NCBI GenBank assembly: GCA_039807445.1 | Contig: JBDHRG010000148.1 | Span: 1 to 9,229, forward strand | DNA from: JBDHRG01 sp039807445 | Lineage (GTDB): Bacteria; Pseudomonadota; Gammaproteobacteria; Competibacterales; Competibacteraceae | Direction: 5' to 3' | DNA length: 9,229 nt | Shown here: piece after piece, positions 7,022-9,229 of the stretch | Numbering within the stretch: the stretch's first letter is position 1 | Layout: each line of letters opens with the position of its first letter | Position numbers and translations under genes: made by a program | The notes under the pieces: generated by a model | What the model was told of the DNA's origin: nothing | What the model saw: only the letters and a program-made list of their open reading frames with translations | Databases searched by the model: none

Positions 7022-7687
7022 TCAAACGGCCAGCTTGGTGAGGATTCGCGATTCGATCCGCGTGACTGCACGCGTCAGCGGGAAGGCGATGACGAAGTAG
7101 ATCAATGCGGTGGCGGTCAACACTTCGACCGGACGAACCGTGCTGTTCGAGATGTTCTGGCCGACGAACATCAGATCCGTCATGCCGACGGCGGACACGA
7201 GCGCGCTCTCCTTGAACAGGCTGACGCAGTTCGACAGCAGTGTCGGCACGGATCGAAGCAGGGTTTGCGGCATGACGACATGCAGGATCTGTCTCATGCG
7301 CGGCAGCCCCAGCGCGACGCAGGCGTCCATCTGCTCCCGCCCGACCACTTTCAGCGAGGAGCGGAACGTCTCGCTGGTGATGGCCCCCATGTACAGCGAC
7401 AGCGCGATGATCGACGACGCGAGATTGGAGATCTCCTGGCCGAGCACGAGCGGAAGACAGAAGAAGATCCAGAAGAGCTGGATCAGCACCGGCGTGCCGC
7501 GGAAGAACTCGACGTAGAAGCCCGAGGCCCCGCGCACCAGCGGATTGCGGGAGGTGCGCGCCAAGGCGAGGCCGAAGCCGAGCGCGCTCCCCAGGACGAT
7601 GCACGCCAGCGTCAGCTGGGCCGTCGTGGTAAGTCCCCGCAGCAGGGCGTCGGTGTAGCCGTAGATGATGCCGAAGTCGTACTTCAT
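7022..7687 (-). CDS. Amino-acid ABC transporter permease 2 (HisM/HisQ family)
   Basis: This is the second inner-membrane permease, 221 residues, a paralogue of the preceding gene. It shows the same layout: a hydrophobic segment at about 22-43, EFFRGTP at 60-66, a hydrophobic stretch at about 67-83, an EAA loop at about 106-140 ending in VVMP, and a final membrane segment at about 188-205. The ATG start is preceded by AGAGG, 5 nt upstream, placed directly after the TGA of permease 1 (10-nt gap). A 27-nt gap leads to the DapA-family gene, still without a promoter or terminator that I can see, so transporter and catabolic genes appear to be one transcription unit. It probably pairs with permease 1 in the membrane. 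Confidence 0.95.
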   Translation of the reverse strand: MKYDFGIIYGYTDALLRGLTTTAQLTLACIVLGSALGFGLALARTSRNPLVRGASGFYVEFFRGTPVLIQLFWIFFCLPLVLGQEISNLASSIIALSLYMGAITSETFRSSLKVVGREQMDACVALGLPRMRQILHVVMPQTLLRSVPTLLSNCVSLFKESALVSAVGMTDLMFVGQNISNSTVRPVEVLTATALIYFVIAFPLTRAVTRIESRILTKLAV

Positions 7688-7697
7688 GATGACCTCT

Positions 7698-8366
7698 TCA
7701 CGGGTTCGCCGCTTCGCGCCGGCGCTCGAGGTAGCTCACCAGTTGCGCGATGGGGTAGGACACGGCGAAGTACAGCAACGCGATGATCGTGAACGTCTCG
7801 ATCGGTCGGTAGGACTCCGTGGCGAGCGACTTGCCCACGTACATGAGGTCCTCGATCGCGACGATGGCTACCAGGGCGCTTTGCTGGAAGATGACGATGC
7901 CGTTGGTCAGGAGCACGGGCACCGCCGCCCGAAAGGCGTTGGGAAGCACGATGTAGAGCTGGCGCTGCAGCGGGGTCAGCCCCAGCGCGACACCGGCGTC
8001 GAGCTGCTCGCGCGGCACCGCCTGGATGGTGGCTCGATAGGCTTCGGCGTTGAAGGCCGTGAGGTTCATGCCAAGGGCGATGACGCCCATCTGCAGCGGA
8101 TCGATGAAGACATCGAACAGGATCGGCACGCAGTAGAAGAACCAGACGATCTGGATCAGTGCGGGCGTGCAGCGGAAGAACTCGACGAACAGCATGGCCG
8201 GGGTACGTACCAGCACGTGCCTGCTCATCACCAGCAATGCGAGCCCGAACCCCAGCGTGATGCCGATGACATTCGCGGCGGCGGTGAGTTGCAGCGTGGT
8301 GCCCAGCCCTTCCAGCAGTTTGGGCAGGCCGAGGCTCACCTGGTGGAAGTCGAACTGGTAGTTCAC
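7698..8366 (-). CDS. Amino-acid ABC transporter permease 1 (HisM/HisQ family)
   Basis: This is an inner-membrane subunit of the importer, 222 residues with several hydrophobic segments (for example about 24-47, 66-85, 91-104 and 190-210). The N-terminal half carries EFFRCTP (62-68), the local form of the EFFRGTP motif of polar amino-acid permeases. The EAA loop that docks on the ATPase spans about 108-142 and follows the pattern EA...G.........I.LP. The start is a GTG whose first two bases precede the shared GTGA overlap with the ATPase stop, and an AAGGGGG-like purine stretch lies upstream. It is followed after 10 nt by a second, similar permease, so the channel is probably a heterodimer of the two, as in HisQM. 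The hydroxyproline substrate is inferred from the downstream catabolic genes. Confidence 0.95.
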   Translation of the reverse strand: MNYQFDFHQVSLGLPKLLEGLGTTLQLTAAANVIGITLGFGLALLVMSRHVLVRTPAMLFVEFFRCTPALIQIVWFFYCVPILFDVFIDPLQMGVIALGMNLTAFNAEAYRATIQAVPREQLDAGVALGLTPLQRQLYIVLPNAFRAAVPVLLTNGIVIFQQSALVAIVAIEDLMYVGKSLATESYRPIETFTIIALLYFAVSYPIAQLVSYLERRREAANP

Positions 8367-9136
8367 TGTGGCGCCCCCTTGTCGGCCCTGCCACCCGTGT
8401 GGAACACCCGCTCGAGGAACTCCTGTGTGCGCTTCTCCCTCGGCCTGTCGAACACCTGCTCGGGCGGCCCGTCCTCGACCACGACGCCGCCGGCGCAGAA
8501 GATCACGCGCGATGCGATGTTCCTGGCGAACCAGATGTCGTGCGTGACGATCATCATCGGCATGTCCTGCCCGGCCAGTTGCAGGATCACCTGCTCGACC
8601 TCGGCGACCAGCTCCGGATCGAGCGCCGAGGTGACCTCGTCGAACAACATCAGCTTGGGGTCGAGCATCAGCGCGCGCGCGATCGCGACGCGCTGCTTCT
8701 GCCCGCCGGAGAGTTGGGAGGGGTAGGCGCCGGCCTTGGCCTCCAGGCCGAACCGCTTGAGCAGCGCGAGCGCCCGCTCCTCAGCGCTTCGCACCGGCTC
8801 TCCGCGCACCTTGCAAGGCGCAAGAATCAAGTTCTTCAGAACGGTCAGGTGCGGAAACAGCGTGTAGTGCTGGAACACCATGCCGATCTGCCGACGTACT
8901 TCGACATCGATCGTCGTCTTTCCAGGCCTGCCGTTGGCGCTGATGTAGGGCTTGCCACCGAAGGTGATGGACCCCTTGTCGATGCGCTCGAGCCCCATCA
9001 TCACTCGCAGCAGCGTGCTCTTCCCGCCGCCGCTCGGACCGATGACGACGATGCGCTCGCCGGGACGCATCTCGATGTCGAGCCCTTTCAGCACCTGCAC
9101 TGCGGGGCCGTAGCTCTTGTGCAGATCTTTGATCAC
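8363..9136 (-). CDS. Amino-acid ABC transporter ATP-binding protein (HisP/GlnQ family)
   Basis: This is the cytoplasmic ATPase that powers a polar-amino-acid importer. The 257-residue product has all the nucleotide-binding motifs in order: Walker A GPSGGGKST (about 33-41), Q-loop Gln89, signature LSGGQ (142-146), Walker B LMLFDE with Glu167, and switch His199 in VTHD. Length and motif spacing are normal for HisP/GlnQ proteins. The start is a GTG and is uncertain. No Shine-Dalgarno sequence precedes it, the only in-frame upstream codons run back to a TGA at 9161-9163 without another start, and the first beta strand looks a few residues short. Its TGA stop overlaps the GTG start of the next permease by 4 nt, so the two are probably translationally coupled. 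By context the substrate is hydroxyproline or a related imino acid. That is inference, because the specificity-giving binding protein is not in the window. Confidence 0.95.
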   Translation of the reverse strand: MIKDLHKSYGPAVQVLKGLDIEMRPGERIVVIGPSGGGKSTLLRVMMGLERIDKGSITFGGKPYISANGRPGKTTIDVEVRRQIGMVFQHYTLFPHLTVLKNLILAPCKVRGEPVRSAEERALALLKRFGLEAKAGAYPSQLSGGQKQRVAIARALMLDPKLMLFDEVTSALDPELVAEVEQVILQLAGQDMPMMIVTHDIWFARNIASRVIFCAGGVVVEDGPPEQVFDRPREKRTQEFLERVFHTGGRADKGAPQ

Positions 9137-9195
9137 GGCGAGGGGGAGGCTGGAGTGATTTCAAGGTGAAGGCGGCCGTTGTCCCGCCTTGACAT
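9133..9195 (-). other. Short open frame overlapping the ATPase start (leader peptide, end of an upstream gene, or frameshifted N-terminus)
   Basis: An ATG at 9195 opens a 20-codon frame (MSRRDNGRLHLEITPASPSP) whose TGA shares GTGA with the GTG of the ATPase gene. The same frame is open upstream to the window edge, so it could instead be the tail of a preceding gene, or the real ATPase N-terminus split by one missing base. No purine-rich ribosome binding site precedes the ATG. I cannot choose between these readings. Confidence 0.3.
9161..9194 (+). promoter_or_regulatory. Inverted repeat overlapping a TTGACA hexamer upstream of the operon
   Basis: AAGGCGG (9169-9175) and CCGCCTT (9184-9190) form a 7-bp inverted repeat with an 8-nt spacer. 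TCAAGG (9161-9166) and CCTTGA (9187-9192) form a second, overlapping one. The plus strand holds a perfect -35 hexamer TTGACA at 9189-9194, but 17 nt further on AGAGGG is not a -10 box. It may be an operator for this operon or for a divergent gene outside the window. The evidence is the sequence pattern only. Confidence 0.25.
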
Positions 9196-9229
9196 AATGG
9201 AGGCCGCAACGAGAGGGGCCGACGGCCAA

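Noticed and set aside
6120..7604. Upstream extension of the epimerase frame to 828 codons, suggesting a fusion protein
   Set aside because: The added part is low-complexity Arg/Ala sequence lying out of frame over two real genes, while the epimerase has a proper ATG with TAATG coupling at 6119.
6038..7786. 582-codon plus-strand open frame antisense to the DapA-family and permease genes
   Set aside because: The translation is rich in Arg, His, Asp and Gln with no family motifs. It is the antisense shadow of GC-rich genes that have full catalytic and membrane motifs.
9189..9217. Complete plus-strand sigma-70 promoter
   Set aside because: TTGACA is perfect, but the hexamer at 17-nt spacing (AGAGGG) does not resemble a -10 element, so only a possible regulatory region is listed.

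Overview
The window is a GC-rich proteobacterial segment (roughly two-thirds G+C by eye, GC-biased third positions). Gene order and protein style suggest Burkholderiales or a related beta/alphaproteobacterium; this is inference from style, not from a marker gene. Every convincing gene lies on the minus strand, in one tightly packed run of nine genes from about 9136 down to 590. Gaps are 27 nt or less, and several junctions are translationally coupled (GTGA or TAATG).

In transcription order, the run starts with an amino-acid-type ABC importer: an ATPase (9136-8363) and two HisM/HisQ-family permeases (8366-7698 and 7687-7022). The substrate-binding protein is not in the window. Next come a DapA-family lyase/deaminase (6994-6119), a 4-hydroxyproline 2-epimerase of the Brucella PrpA/HyPRE type (6119-5118), a DadA-like FAD D-amino-acid dehydrogenase (5121-3865), a short-chain dehydrogenase-like protein (3851-3135), an aldehyde dehydrogenase (3115-1631) and a second proline-racemase-superfamily enzyme (1627-590).

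Together the enzymes match the known oxidative route for trans-4-hydroxy-L-proline. The substrate is imported, epimerised to cis-4-hydroxy-D-proline, oxidised to 1-pyrroline-4-hydroxy-2-carboxylate, deaminated to 2-oxoglutarate semialdehyde, and oxidised to 2-oxoglutarate. Three parts do not fit the textbook set. The second racemase-family protein has a Ser/Cys instead of a Cys/Cys active-site pair. The SDR lacks the usual Asn-Ser-Tyr-Lys tetrad. The aldehyde dehydrogenase resembles plant-type betaine aldehyde dehydrogenases (ALDH10).

Downstream of the operon (positions 1-589) there is no intact gene. This stretch holds two abutting C-terminal gene fragments (an unrecognised one with two compensating indels, then the tail of a beta-lactamase-family serine hydrolase) and several hairpin-forming inverted repeats. 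Upstream (9137-9229) is a short stretch with an inverted repeat, a TTGACA hexamer on the plus strand, and a short open frame whose stop overlaps the ATPase start codon. I see no RNA genes, CRISPR arrays or intact mobile elements.
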